A stretch of 64,000 nt of DNA from Nematopogon swammerdamellus (GCA_946902875.1 OX336354.1:9831247-9895246); one strand, 5' to 3'. Positions 22,707 through 33,240 are shown, numbered from the stretch's first letter. Program-made: numbers and translations. The notes: generated by a model not told the origin, from the sequence alone.

Positions 22707-23030
22707 TTTTTTTTTTATGGAAACTGACACAGTTGGCTACATCACCTACAACATCCGTGATGTCAGCCCACAACACCGGGTGAACTAGGTGCCATGTCAG
22801 TGCTTCCCTTCGGTCGTGCCGGCTACACTGAACTGGACGGAAAACACAAACTATTTGCATAGCCGTTTCGACCGACCTTTCATTCAGTGCGGTGGTATCA
22901 ACCCGGGCGGGTTAAACCCTACCACATAGTAATATAAGAAGAGAGTCATATCACTTAGCCGCCTTTTACAACATACACGGGGAGAGATGCAGTGGGGCTA
23001 TTCTTTTAAAGTACCGGCCCCACACGGTAC
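22707..23030 (-). mobile_element. Family A SINE with head 2
   Basis: Full minus-strand copy: T-run, tail, body and then the alternative head, read on plus as GCCGCCTTTTACAACATACA, CGGGGAGAGATGCAGTGGGG and CCGGCCCCACACGGTAC. This head lacks the tRNA/5S boxes and is the same module that ends family-C copies such as the one at 39348. Confidence 0.85.
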
Positions 23031-23290
23031 GATTTCGGCGTTTTTATTGGCCGCTTTCACACTGGACACTGCAGGGTAACGACAATGTCACGACTACGAC
23101 ACGGCAGCAAGCGAGACAAAAATGTAAGAAACATGAACATCTTTCACTGGATGGCGGCAGTAACGTCAACGTCATGTTATCACGGTTATTCATAAATTTT
23201 CGTCTCTACTGATGCCGTACCGTGGTCGCGCCGTGATCGTGACGTGGTCCTTGTCGTGCCGTTATCGTGAAGTGAGAAAACAACCTATGG
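23031..23290. repeat. CCGTG/GTGACG-rich region
   Basis: A cluster of short GC motifs (GTACCGTGGTCGCGCCGTGA, TCGTGACGTGGTCCTTGTCG) like those at 16365-16602. Possible end of an uncharacterised DNA transposon. Confidence 0.35.
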
Positions 23291-23843
23291 TCGAAGATGC
23301 GTTAACTTTGTTGACTATTTATGTCTGTAACATTATGTTTTTACCTGTGTAATTTCATAAAATTTAAATAAATATGAGCAGATGAATACTTAGAAGAAAT
23401 AATGCTAGAAAGTGAAAATCTAGAAAACTTTTATAAAAGAATACAATGAAAATTAGATCATCAAGACAAAATAATATTGTTAACCAAAACACGCAAGCAA
23501 AGAGTGCGTTGTGCGATGACTTCTGTGAATGTTATATATAAGGAAAATTTTACTAAAATTAATATTATTGAATATATAATTAACTTAAATTTATATTTTT
23601 TAGGTTATATTTAATTTTAGGTTAATTTTAGTTTTTAACTTAGTTATTTTTTATATTAGTTTAGCTTAGATAATTAGTTTAGCTTAGATAATTAGTTTAA
23701 CTTTTATTGTATCTTCATTTTTTAGTTGATTAATAAATACCTTCAACAATTTAGGTTATTGTACTTAAACTTAAATTATGAATAAAACTAAACGAATATA
23801 AATTAAAACTAAAAAACATAATATTACAGTACAAAATTTTCCT
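23291..23843. repeat. AT-rich DNA with short tandem duplication
   Basis: TTTAGCTTAGATAATTAG is tandemly repeated at 23660-23697. Otherwise featureless. Confidence 0.45.
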
Positions 23844-24062
23844 CTAATTCGACCGTTGCTTCGTCGTCAATCCAGCGGTACCCAGCATACTGGCTGCGTT
23901 GCCCCCTTGAATTTCGAGGCTAATTCGCCGTACGAGATGAGCATTGGCACGTGGGTCATCAGACTTGTCGACAAGCACATCGCCCAGCTTGTCGACGAAC
24001 TCTTTTAATTCTAGTGCCCACGCACCGAGGGTCTGGACGGCGAACGCCACGAAAACATGGGT
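23844..24062 (-). pseudogene. Non-LTR ORF2 C-terminal tail
   Basis: The minus strand reads AFAVQTLGAWALELKEFVDK, then DDPRANAHLVRRISLEIQGG and NAASMLGTAG. The FAVETLGxWG...[17 protein letters not shown] pattern is a familiar C-terminal tail of animal LINE ORF2 proteins. A second copy with the same signature lies at 38587-38680. The upstream reverse transcriptase is missing. The exact LINE clade is not determined. Confidence 0.6.
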
Positions 24063-24151
24063 ATAGGCAACGCAGCCTGTATTTACGCCGTTTGTTGGCG
24101 GCGGCTGTAGTCGCTGCAGCCCCGGCCGAATGGAAAGAAAGTGGAATGTCT

Positions 24152-24892
24152 GTCAGCCTCGGTAGCTCAGTGGTGCGGTCGGTCGACTGTTGTTAAGCAA
24201 CTGAGCGCGGTCAATACTTTTTTTTTTATGGAAACTGACACGGATGGCTACATCACCTACAACATCCGTGATGTCAGCCCATAACACCGGGTGAACTTGG
24301 TGCCACGTCAGCCTTCCCTTCGGTCGTTCCGGCTACACTGAACTGGACGGAAAACACAAACTATTTACATAGCCGTTTCGACCGACCTTTCATTCAGTGC
24401 GGTGGTACCAACCCGGGCGGGTTAAACCCTACCACCTAGTATATAATAAGGGAGTCATATCCCTTAGTCGCCTTTTACGACATACACGGGGAGAGATGCA
24501 GTGGGGCTATTCTTTTAAAGTACCGGCCCCACACGGTACAATATACTATACTTATACTTGGATGGGTGACCGCTCGACCGTTGGAGTTTGACCGTGGTTC
24601 GGATTCCCCGTAAAACTGTAGGTCCCTTCCCTTCTTACCTTACTAGGTGGTAGGGTTTATCCCGCCCGAGTTGGTGCCACCCACAGATCAGAGGTGCCAC
24701 CGCACTGAATGAAACGTCGGTCGAAACGGCTAAGTATGCGCCAATAGTTCGTATTTTCCGTCCAGTTCAGTGTAGCCGACATGAAATGAAGAGAAGCCCT
24801 GACATGGAAACTAGTTCACCCGGTGTTATGGGCTGACATCACGGATGTTGTAGGTGATGTAGCCAACCGTGTCAGTTTTCATAAAAAAAAAA
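24152..24892 (+). mobile_element. Family A SINE with chimeric head, split by an insertion
   Basis: The head at 24152-24219 has a tRNA-type A box (TAGCTCAGTGG, 24163-24173), then a 5S-rRNA-like block GTTAAGCAACTGAGCGCGGT. The element continues from 24554 with ATACTTGGATGGGTGACCG (5S C-box-like) and a tRNA-type B box GGTTCGGATTCC (24596-24607), then body, tail and poly(A) at 24882-24892. A second family-A element (24220-24553) has split it; ATACTT at 24214-24219 and 24554-24559 is the likely target duplication. Confidence 0.85.
24220..24553 (-). mobile_element. Family A SINE with head 2, nested
   Basis: A T-run at 24220-24227, tail, body and head 2 (ends CCGGCCCCACACGGTAC near 24539). It sits inside the 5S-like block of the plus-strand SINE, so head-2 elements were mobile after head-1 elements. 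Confidence 0.85.
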
Positions 24893-25095
24893 GTCTGCAT
24901 GGCTGCGTAGGCATGGCTTTTAAGTAGGCATATATCCGAAAGTACTGCTGTCCACAGAACAGACCACTTTGGGTCTAGCACAGAGCACGGAACCGCGGGG
25001 GCGTTCCGTGCTCTGTGGGGTCTAGCGTGGGCAGCAAAGCACACAGTACAAATGAGAAAAAAAAGCCCCAGTTGCACTCCGGGAGTGCCTGCAGA
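24893..25095. repeat. Spacer with a perfect 13-bp hairpin
   Basis: CAGAGCACGGAAC (24981-24993) pairs perfectly with GTTCCGTGCTCTG (25003-25015) around a 9-nt loop. GGTCTAGC direct repeats flank it on each side. No protein frame supported. Confidence 0.5.
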
Positions 25096-25521
25096 AGTGA
25101 AAACTTTTTGTATTTCCGAAAATAATTCTTAGGTGGTTATAAAAAAAACTAAACACTCTAAAAAAATTTTAACACCGTAACATTGCTCAAAAAAGAAAAC
25201 AAAAGAAAAAAAAACAAAAAAAATTTGAGGGATTCGAACCCATGGTCAAAAAATACAAATCCTACACTCTTACCATTGAGCCACGAAATCACATAAACGA
25301 CCAAACGAATATCGGATTCCTCGATTCGCTTTCGGCTTTACTGTCACTGAGAGACGAACAGAATTGATCCCGAGCCACTCGTAACTTAACCCTTAATGCA
25401 ATGACTTAGGGTTACATTTTAAATAATAAAAATTAATCTGACGCTTTTTGAGATCTGACGCGAGTTTAACATTTTTTACCCACCTAAAAAAGTGCCAAGC
25501 GCCGCTAAAGAAGTTTTCACT
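25096..25521. mobile_element. Inverted-end element carrying a tRNA-like sequence
   Basis: The ends are inverted copies: AGTGAAAACTTTTTG at the left and AGTGAAAACTTCTTTAG read inward from the right. Further inward, CTTAGGTGGTTATAAAAAAA on the left corresponds to AGGTGGGTAAAAAATG on the right. A tRNA-like sequence occupies 25222-25290. No coding capacity. Confidence 0.6.
25222..25290 (-). tRNA. tRNA-like sequence, candidate Thr(TGT)
   Basis: The minus strand folds as acceptor GATTTCG/TCAAATT (mostly A-T and G-T pairs, one C-C), D stem GCTC/GAGT, anticodon loop TTTGTAT (anticodon TGT) and T arm GGG-TTCGAAT-CCC. A box TGGCTCAATGG and B box GGTTCGAATCC are intact, and a T-run follows. The weak acceptor and anticodon stems argue for a pseudo-tRNA or mobile-element promoter rather than a functional gene. 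Confidence 0.45.
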
Positions 25522-26028
25522 ATAATAATGTTTTATTTATTGAGTAAATAATTATATTGGTTATAGTATCTACTGTTTTTTGTATTTTATGGAATAAACT
25601 ATTTTGATTTGATTTCATTGAGAATATTTCTAGAAAATCTACTTTTTACAATTATAAGGGTACTTAAATGTGTATAATTGCAAACGTTTTATTCTTCAAG
25701 GATGATTATGATGATAAATCAGTACCTATGTGTCCAATCATTATAATCAATCATAATATAACACATAGTACATTATCGAGTTGCTTTGTTGTCGACAATT
25801 ACCCTATAATTTACGCATATTTTATGCATGAAGTCGATCTAACTATTCTTAGTGCATAATTGGCTACCGGCGCATAAACTAGTGCTGGGCATTTCCATTT
25901 TTTACGTGAAACAGTAAGTATTACTTTTGCGGAAAAAAAAACAGGTTGCATACATTTTTGTTAATAGCCACATTGCACGACTTCGTGTTACCGGCATTAA
26001 ATGAGTTAGGTACGCAATAGCATCTTAG
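25522..26028. other. Intergenic DNA, nothing recognised
   Basis: No feature seen. Confidence 0.45.
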
Positions 26029-26250
26029 TTTTTTTGGGGGTTCCCAATTCCGTAGGGGATTCTATTACTAAACTTTTAAAGGGCTGTATTTTTTGAACTG
26101 TAATAGGTAGCGGGTTGATATTTTCACGGAATATTTGTTATTATTCCGTATGTCCTAACAAATTATAAAAAAAAAAATCGGCAGTTCCCCATATAAGAAA
26201 CGTGTATTTAAAATTGTTATTTTGTTTTTTGCTTTATCGTAAAAACGGTA
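26029..26250 (+). repeat. Family H repeat, diverged
   Basis: TTTTTTTGGGGGTTCCCAAT, then TATTACTAAAC, GGGCTGTATTTTTTGAACTG and TAATAGGTAGCGGGTTGATA match the family-H order; the 3' terminal motif has decayed. Confidence 0.65.
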
Positions 26251-26367
26251 AAACAATACATACATGCGTCAAACTTGGTGTGATTGGTGGCTCAATACTG
26301 TTGTACTTGAGTGTCAGCAACAGTAGTTTGTAAGTCAGTTATTTATTAATCGCGCGACCTCTTAAGC

Positions 26368-27494
26368 TAAGCGTCCACCTCTCCGCATCGCACGAAGCGC
26401 ACGCAACGGATCAAACCTCCGATTAAAACGGATCCGTGTGTGTTAGTGCGTCCACCTGACCCGCAGCCAACGGATTGTCGACGCGGCGGCCATTTGCAAA
26501 CGTATTTTCAACATTCGTATGCGGATTTTCGTAGCGAACCGAGTGCCGAATGCAACTATGTCTGATAGTGATAACGAATAACGCAAATAAAATCATTTTA
26601 ATATGCAGCTTCTTCCATTTCATAATTTTCGAAAAAGTCATTTAAAGATATTTTCATATGCAATATAAGTAATCAGTTTCTATTTTAATTCTTCCTTAAT
26701 GCAGCCCTGTGTTTCCAGCTCACGAATATTTCAGGAATATCAGCGCAGTGTTTGATTGCAATGAACTATTAACATGATACTTAAATTACGACCGGCAATA
26801 CGTGGGCAATATAGAATGTGGAGATAAGTTCCGCTAAATTATGAAATTATTACAGTGTGCGTCGCGGGGATTCCTACACCTGTCGGTAATCCGTATGAGG
26901 TCATCAGCAAAAGTTGCACCTCCCAGAAATGGCGTCGGCATTGCCGACGGTCCGGCGCGTGCGGTGCGGACGATGCGGATAGGTCGACGCACTTTTATGA
27001 CTTCTCATCCCATACAAATAATTCTAAAAATATAAAAACCGCCTTCAAAAATGTATGAAATAAAAAAAAATCTAACCCTAGAGTTGAAGGCGGTCGGTTA
27101 TTTTTGCTTGCTTTAGCACCGCCTTCAACTGCAGGGTTTTTTTTTTTCATATATTTTTGAAGGCGGTTTTTATATTTTTTTTAATAGTTTTTTATTTCAC
27201 AGTTTTTTTTAGGAATTTTTTGCTATTAATGTACTCGGCGGAATAATGTATTCCGCCTCGCTTTTCACTTGAATGACCATCTTGACCAAATTGAAATGGG
27301 ACCACACGGAAAGCACCAGCTTGCAAATAAAAAAAGAATTTTCAAAATCGGTTCCCGCAGTCGAAAGTTCTGATGGGGCAAACATAAAAAAAATACATTC
27401 GAATTGAGAACCTCCTCCATTTTTTTAAGTCGGTTAAAAATCCGTTTGATGCGATCAGTCCGGTGCGTGCGATGCGGACAGGTGGACGCCAACC
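26368..27494. mobile_element. ~1.1-kb inverted-end DNA transposon-like element
   Basis: Left end GCGTCCACCTCTCCGCATCG; the right end read in reverse is GCGTCCACCTGTCCGCATCG, followed by CACGCACCGGA. A further internal copy of the motif lies at 26950-27000. No transposase frame is visible. It contains other repeats, including the fold-back at 27026-27180, so its present length includes later insertions. Confidence 0.5.
27026..27180. repeat. Fold-back repeat with CCGCCTTC arms
   Basis: The left arm (AAAAATATAAAAACCGCCTT from 27026) and right arm (to 27180) are inverted copies of about 65 bp; each arm also contains a second GAAGGCGG/CCGCCTTC pair. Followed to 27430 by a dispersed AAGTCGGTTAAAAATCC-type repeat. 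Confidence 0.6.
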
Positions 27495-28458
27495 TTTATT
27501 TCATCGCTCTAAAATCGTCGCGCACGGTAGATCGTCCGTTCTTTGATCCAATACTAATAAATACGCCAAGAGGAGTCTTAGCGAGAACAATTGAAATAAA
27601 AGACATGACTGCACTAAGGCTTTATGGTGGATTGTGAAATCTTTGCCATATTTATTGGAGTCTCGGCGGAGTTGAGGACAATCGCATAACAGAATAATTC
27701 TAACTAAGAATGTATGAAACGAACAGGTACCAACACAATTGACGGCATCCAGCTATTCATAGTCTATGCTGTGGTGAACTTTTCTTGAATAGTTATTATA
27801 ATAGTATTGTGTTATTTATTACCTAGATATCTACAGAAACCGTGATGTCATAGCTATTCTGGTATATTCTTGCTTAGTTTTCTCGTATGAATTGTTTCAT
27901 GGTGGAAATAAAATTGAAGACGATTTTAAGGAACGCTTTATAATGAACAATACACACGTACAATGTAAATATAGTTTATTATTGTCCAAAAAAAAGCTAA
28001 CTTTTAAATCTAAAACCCGCATGTCCGTAGAGTTATATATTTTCATGTAGTACGTAGTTTTTGAATCCAATTTAAAATAAGCAAAAAGTTCATTCTTATC
28101 CTAATCCCGCGAAAATTTGGTTAGTTTAGATCATATTGGAAAATTTAGATGAAGAAGAAAAAATCATCAAAATGAATAAACCTAAAGCAATGGCGAATAT
28201 TTAAGCAACAATGTTGCAAATCAAAGAGAAACCAGTGGCTCTGCTCTTCTGCTGTGCCAAGGAAATGATAATGGAGAAGCAAATGATTTATTAGCAGCAA
28301 CCTGTACGGCCGGGTGAAAGGTTGATCATCTCTGGCCAATGAGCGCTCGCCGCCAGATTTCATTATGGAAAAGTAAACTTGTTACTTGCGCAGACGCGCT
28401 AGTTGGAAAATGTGGACACGGTCGCGGCGAGCTTTTGTAGAAACTGCTGGATTTTCAC
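27495..28458. other. Intergenic DNA, nothing recognised
   Basis: 28160-28440 gives broken protein-like frames that I could not identify. Confidence 0.4.
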
Positions 28459-28822
28459 TTTTTGGGTTTCCGTATCCCGTACGGAAGCCTATTACTAAGC
28501 CTCCGCCGTCCGTCCGTCAGTCCGCCTGTCCGAGGGCTGTATCTCTTGAACCGTAATAGGTAGCCCGTTGAAATTTTCACAGAATATAATGTGTTACTAT
28601 GGCGGATATAACAACAAATAAGAAAAATAAGAAAATATTAAAAATTAAGGGGGGCCCCCATACAACAAACGTCCGAAAAATCGATTAGTCACACTATTGA
28701 ATAATAGATGGCGCCACAGGCTTTTATACATTGCATTGTTGAAAGACAAAAGATAGGCGGATAATAGCGGATAGATACGGAAACCTCCGTGCGCGAGTAA
28801 AACTCGCACTTAACAGATTTTT
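28459..28822 (+). repeat. Family H repeat, full length
   Basis: Nearly identical to 14496-14859, including the GATGGCGCCACAGGC segment and the ACTCGCACTTAACAGATTTT end. The high identity implies recent spread. Confidence 0.8.
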
Positions 28823-29471
28823 TATTTTAGATAAATTCGTGTTTAGGATTCTGTTTATAAATAAACGTCAGTTTTATCAACCTACAATGCCACAAGCGAA
28901 GCCGCGGGCAATAAGCTATTCTAATATAAAATATACCTCAGGTTGCATCCATCTATGCAAACCAGTGCGAATTAGAATAATGAGGTAGCTAGAACAAGGC
29001 AGGGGTAATCAGCACAGGCCATTACACCACTCTTTAGTATCACTTGAAGAACATTATTAACTCCTGTTATACGGATTTACACCTCGACTTGGTTTGTGGG
29101 TTTGGGATGCAGCAATTTGGTGAGTAATAGCTACCAGTTAGTTACCTCTCGGCATATATCTTACTAGCACTCAGCTCTGCTCGCGTCAATGTCAGGTTTG
29201 AACGAATGTTTCTGAACTATATTTTATGAGTCAGAGTTATGATAAAGCGAACTTTGATAAACATCTATATCGGGACATCGAGAACTTTTTCGGGGCTGTA
29301 GTGAATTACGATATGTTAAAAGTAGCAGTGGCATTCGTGAACGAACGCTGATGTTGTATAGACAAAAATGTCGGTTAAAAAACCGTGTGTCCTGCAATAA
29401 TATAGGGCAATATAGGGCAATAGCCCTATCCCCCCCTTTCTCTGAGTTAGTATAGACTAGCTATTCTCAAA
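28823..29471. other. Intergenic DNA with a short repeat fragment
   Basis: 28885-28922 is a reverse fragment of the CCCGCGGCTTCG repeat (AAGCGAAGCCGCGGGCAATA). Otherwise nothing recognised. Confidence 0.4.
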
Positions 29472-29578
29472 TCAAAACAAACGTGCAGTTCGCATAATAA
29501 AGTTTTATGGCTTAGTAAAGGGAATCTTAGTTCACTAAGCCATAAAATGTTGTTGTGCGAGCTGCACGTTTGTTTTGA
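29472..29578. mobile_element. Small palindromic MITE
   Basis: TCAAAACAAACGTGCAG at the left pairs with CTGCACGTTTGTTTTGA at the right. Inner arms TTTTATGGCTTAGT / ACTAAGCCATAAAA also pair. About 107 bp with a 17-nt loop; not repeated elsewhere in the window. Confidence 0.7.
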
Positions 29579-30426
29579 TAATAGTATAGCGAAAACTTAA
29601 TATAACTCGGTTCAGTTGTTTTCGAGTTACAGGCAGATATGCAGACAGGCAGACATGTTGCCTTTTACAAATAGTAACAGAAGAGATAAGAGGTTTATTG
29701 ACTTAGCCAAATAGCCACATTTAGTGGTATATTGATTTTGATATTTCCTTGTATTTTTTTTTCGTGGTTTTAAGTGCAATCGTTTGATAAGTATGGAGAG
29801 TTATATGTTTTAAATTAGTCTTGCTAATTGGGAATTCTACGAAAAATTTAATAAAAAAAACAGACCTAAGAATATTCAGTGTTAAGCCGCAAGTCGTTTT
29901 ATATATTTCATTACATTTTAGCCGAATACTACAAAAATAGTTAATATATTAGTATAATTGTAATATAATACTTAATGTAATAGTTAGTGCGAAAACCAGT
30001 TAAGGCCCTGTCAACCCGTATTCACCCGTACTCCTTTCTCAAGGCGCCGCTTTCGCTTGTTGGAGTAGGATGCAACACAATCAATCAATCAAATATTGGG
30101 TTTTTATTTTTTTATTCAAAAACTATGGATCGAAACAAAAAAGTAAAAAGCTACGGATTTAGATATATATTCAACAAATACATTTTTTTTTCCAAAGTCT
30201 TGATTTAGTCACGTTGCCTTAAATTCGTTTTTATAACTAAATTCAGAGGTATGTTCATGATTTTTTTCTATCGAGCGAAGTTAATCAAATCGTGTTTTCA
30301 AAAAGCTATCGATGAAGTATGCGCTGGCTGATAGATGAAGTATTCCATATTATATTAAAGCTGAATCTGTCAGGTGAGTACTATTGGTGGTAAACTTCTT
30401 GAAATTCGAGCCAGACGCAGCCTCAC
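29579..30426. other. AT-rich stretch, nothing recognised
   Basis: No feature seen. Confidence 0.45.
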
Positions 30427-30640
30427 GTCACCTTCAACGGCACGAAAAGATTGCCTTCGACGTACTTGATGTCGTCGCCCCACCTGGCGGGTGGTCTTCC
30501 CATAATGTATTTTACTGTCCACGGCCGCCAGTGTAGAGCCCGTTTACTCCGTCACGTTACGTTCGTCGACTGACGAACCCAGCCCACTGCCATTTGAGCT
30601 TAGCCGCCCGGTGTCCAATATCGACTTCCAGCACTAGAGA
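30427..30640 (-). pseudogene. Family I (RTE-like) LINE ORF2 C-terminus
   Basis: The minus strand reads EVDIGHRAAKLKWQWAG and then, in shifted frames, pieces of the GRPPxRWxDD-type end. This matches family I at 45119-45480 and 49694-50060. Frameshifts make it non-functional. Confidence 0.65.
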
Positions 30641-31305
30641 AAGATTGGAGAAGCGTAAGTCTCCAGTTCAAGATTCTAAATAACTTACAATTCCTACTAG
30701 TACCTAAGTAAAGTTGAATCTTAGTTAGTTATATTTAAAAGGATATGGCGTAATTATTATAGGAGAAAATTGAATTTTAGTAAGTTCTTGAGAAATACTT
30801 CGACATATTTACCTAACCAAAACTGTGATGTAGCCAAACATGTCAGAAGACATGAAAATCTGTTAAGTGAGTAATAAATTTTTTTTTTTCAAATTTTCGC
30901 CCGAGTTCGATGAGATAAAATCAATTTTTTACATACATTATTTCGTAAATGATCTCCATAAATGTAGGTACAGTAAACAGCATTCAGAAGCCGCCTGCTC
31001 AGTGCAGCTTTGATATTATTTCATATAATAACATCAATTTCAATAATAGTGGCTCTATCTATCTAAACGCGGCGGAACTCCTTTTAATATCTTTTCATAA
31101 ATGTATTATTATCTGAATCTATTTTAAATCTCCCGACGTCCTCCGAGAGAATAAACAAAAAGAACAGGCGTTGAGCAAGGACTGAGGAATAAGGGTTTCG
31201 TAGGGCGGCACTGCAAGGCTATTGGAAAATTCTGTTATAGGTTCGTGCTCAGCAAACCTATGACGAGTAGTTAGAACTTGAGGATACAAAATGTTCACTA
31301 GATTT
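30641..31305. other. Intergenic DNA
   Basis: 30820-30850 (GTGATGTAGCCAAACATGTC) is a trace of a family-A tail. Nothing else recognised. Confidence 0.4.
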
Positions 31306-31386
31306 TTTTTATGGAAACTGACACGGTTGGCTACATCACCTACAACATCCGTGATGTCAGCCCATAACACCGGGTGAACTAGGTGT
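31306..31386 (-). mobile_element. Family A SINE tail, short
   Basis: T-run, then GACACGGTTGGCTACATCAC to AACACCGGGTGAACTAGGTG. Only the last 80 bp of the SINE were inserted. Confidence 0.8.
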
Positions 31387-32059
31387 ATCCTTATCCCTAT
31401 TTATTATAAAATGTTTCGACTGCCGTCTGTATGAATGTTCGTTTACAACTCGAGAACGGCTTAACCGATTTAGAAGCAGTTATCTGACATCCCGGGTGGT
31501 GTCGGTTACATTTACTCATACAATACATCACAGCGCTAAATGAGCCGGGGGCGTCTAGCCATATGACCATCCGGAGTTATGTGAGATTGATACATTAATG
31601 ACCCACAGCTAAATCTGTTGAGCCTTCCTCGAGTTATAAGCGAACATACAAACCGCAGACGTAGCGCTTTATCATATAGCGGTACTTAGAGGTTTTAAAA
31701 TTTTCCAAAATCGTGTCATCACATTTTATACAATACGTAATAAAATAAAAATTATTTCTACGTGGCCCTAAGAAATATACGAGTAGTATGTACAGACAAG
31801 TGGATGTTGCGTGCCGCGTGGCGAAGGCAGCAGCGGGGGCGCGGAGGGTGTATCGCCGACAGAGCCTCGTGTCCGGATTGGCACGGAAGGTGCGGCAAAT
31901 CCTTTATTTATTTTCGATCATTTATTGCGTGGGGGCTATAAACGAACTGAACTGAGGAGCTGTGTATCATTAGATGGATGTAAGATAGAAGAAGTCGGCT
32001 TCTGGACATTTCAAAATAAGACTTATTCATTATATTCAGCATAACCTGTGTTTGGTCTT
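31387..32059. other. Intergenic DNA with a GC-rich patch
   Basis: 31410-31720 resembles a dispersed repeat (ACTCGAGAACGGCTTAACCG is a common LINE 3' phrase). 31805-31895 is GC-rich (GAAGGCAGCAGCGGGGGCGC) and open in one frame without recognisable domain. Confidence 0.35.
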
Positions 32060-32290
32060 TTTTATAGGTTCCTGTACCCCGTACGGAAGCCTATTACTAA
32101 TCCTACAACGTATGTCTGTCTGTATCTTTGGAACCGTAAGAGCTAGCCGGTGGAAATTTTTACAGAATATGACGTGTTGAAAATGAAAAAGTGAAAAACT
32201 AAGGCACAATAATCCCATACAATAAACAACTTTTTTTTGTGGTGCGGAAACCTTGGTGCGCGTGTCCGACTCGCACTTGGCCGATTTTTC
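32060..32290 (+). repeat. Family H repeat, internally shortened
   Basis: CCTGTACCCCGTACGGAAGC, TATTACTAATCCT, a short CTGT tract and the end GTCCGACTCGCACTTGGCCG. The central 130 bp of the long copies are missing. Confidence 0.7.
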
Positions 32291-32334
32291 TTTTTCCTTC
32301 AATTATATCTATGTTCTAAATTGTATTTTTCACC

Positions 32335-33240
32335 TAAGGAACACTAGCTACGTTTGGGAAGGAAGTTCCCAGCAGCGTTGGCGTATGATGTTGGCACCGT
32401 GGATTCCATACCGCGCCGAGCCGTCCGTCATGTAGGGTCACTCAGTCTCTTCTACAGCTGATACTATCATGGACGATGCTCGGAGGAACTTGCTTCCCTT
32501 ATTCCTTGCCATCAAACCTATCTTCGCAACACTCGTCGCAGAGAAACTGAACATCCTTATGTTGTTGACATTTAATTTCTGAGGAGTCTTCGTTTCTCAT
32601 AGTCGTACATCTGTCGCAACGCTATGGTGTGGAATTGTTTACCGGTGAGTGTGTTTCCCGATATTTTCAAACTTCGAGTGTTCAACCGTCGTATTAACAA
32701 ACTGGAAAGCGCTTCTATATAAGGTCTTTCATTAGTAGGTAACGATACGCTAAGGGGTGTATGTGTATCAGATACTGATCACCTTCCCATACAATTTTTT
32801 TTACGATATAAAAAACGTACTTATTAAGGTGAAATACGCGCACTTCACGTATTAAATTTGAGGAGTGAGTAGGTTTTTTATATCGTAAAAAAAAATTGAT
32901 ATGGGAACGTGATCAGTATCTAATACACATACATCCCTTAGTGTATCGTTACCTACTAATGAAAGACCTTATGTATGGGTTTTTTTTAAATTACCGTGGT
33001 TGTTAGACATAAGATGGGCCATACTCTTGGCCCGAAACGTCGGGCCACATAACTCGGGAAGAACCGTGAGTAAAGCTGTTTTAATTTAAAAATAATGCGC
33101 TTCTATATAGTCCGCAAACATGTTGGTATGATGTCTCGCCGAGCGTGGTTTCGCGAGGTGAGTAGATTTGGCTGTTTCGGGTACCTCTGGTTCCTCGGCT
33201 CAGCCACCCATATTGGTTTCATAGAAAAATTTTTGAGAGG
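32335..33240 (+). mobile_element. Family E LINE C-terminus, interrupted
   Basis: The longest E copy. Shifted frames read MVWNCLPVSVFPDIFKLRVF then NRRINKLESAS, the ORF2 C-terminal tail. At 32709-32721 (GCGCTTCTATATA) it is interrupted by 375 bp and resumes with the same 13 bases at 33097-33109, followed by GTCCGCAAACATGTTGG and the E terminus to an A-containing end near 33238. Confidence 0.75.
32720..32971. mobile_element. MITE F copy 2, inside a family E LINE
   Basis: 252 bp from TAAGG to CCTTA, with the same long inverted arms as 15912-16162. The left flank is TA but the right flank is TG. Directly to its right is a different repeat (32972-33096) with a strong hairpin TGGGCCATACTCTTGGCCCG and GAAACGTCGGGCC. 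Confidence 0.85.

Noticed and set aside
24152..24219. Genuine 5S rRNA gene fragment
   Set aside because: The 5S-like block is framed by tRNA-type boxes and recurs with a SINE body and poly(A), so it is part of a SINE and not a 5S gene.
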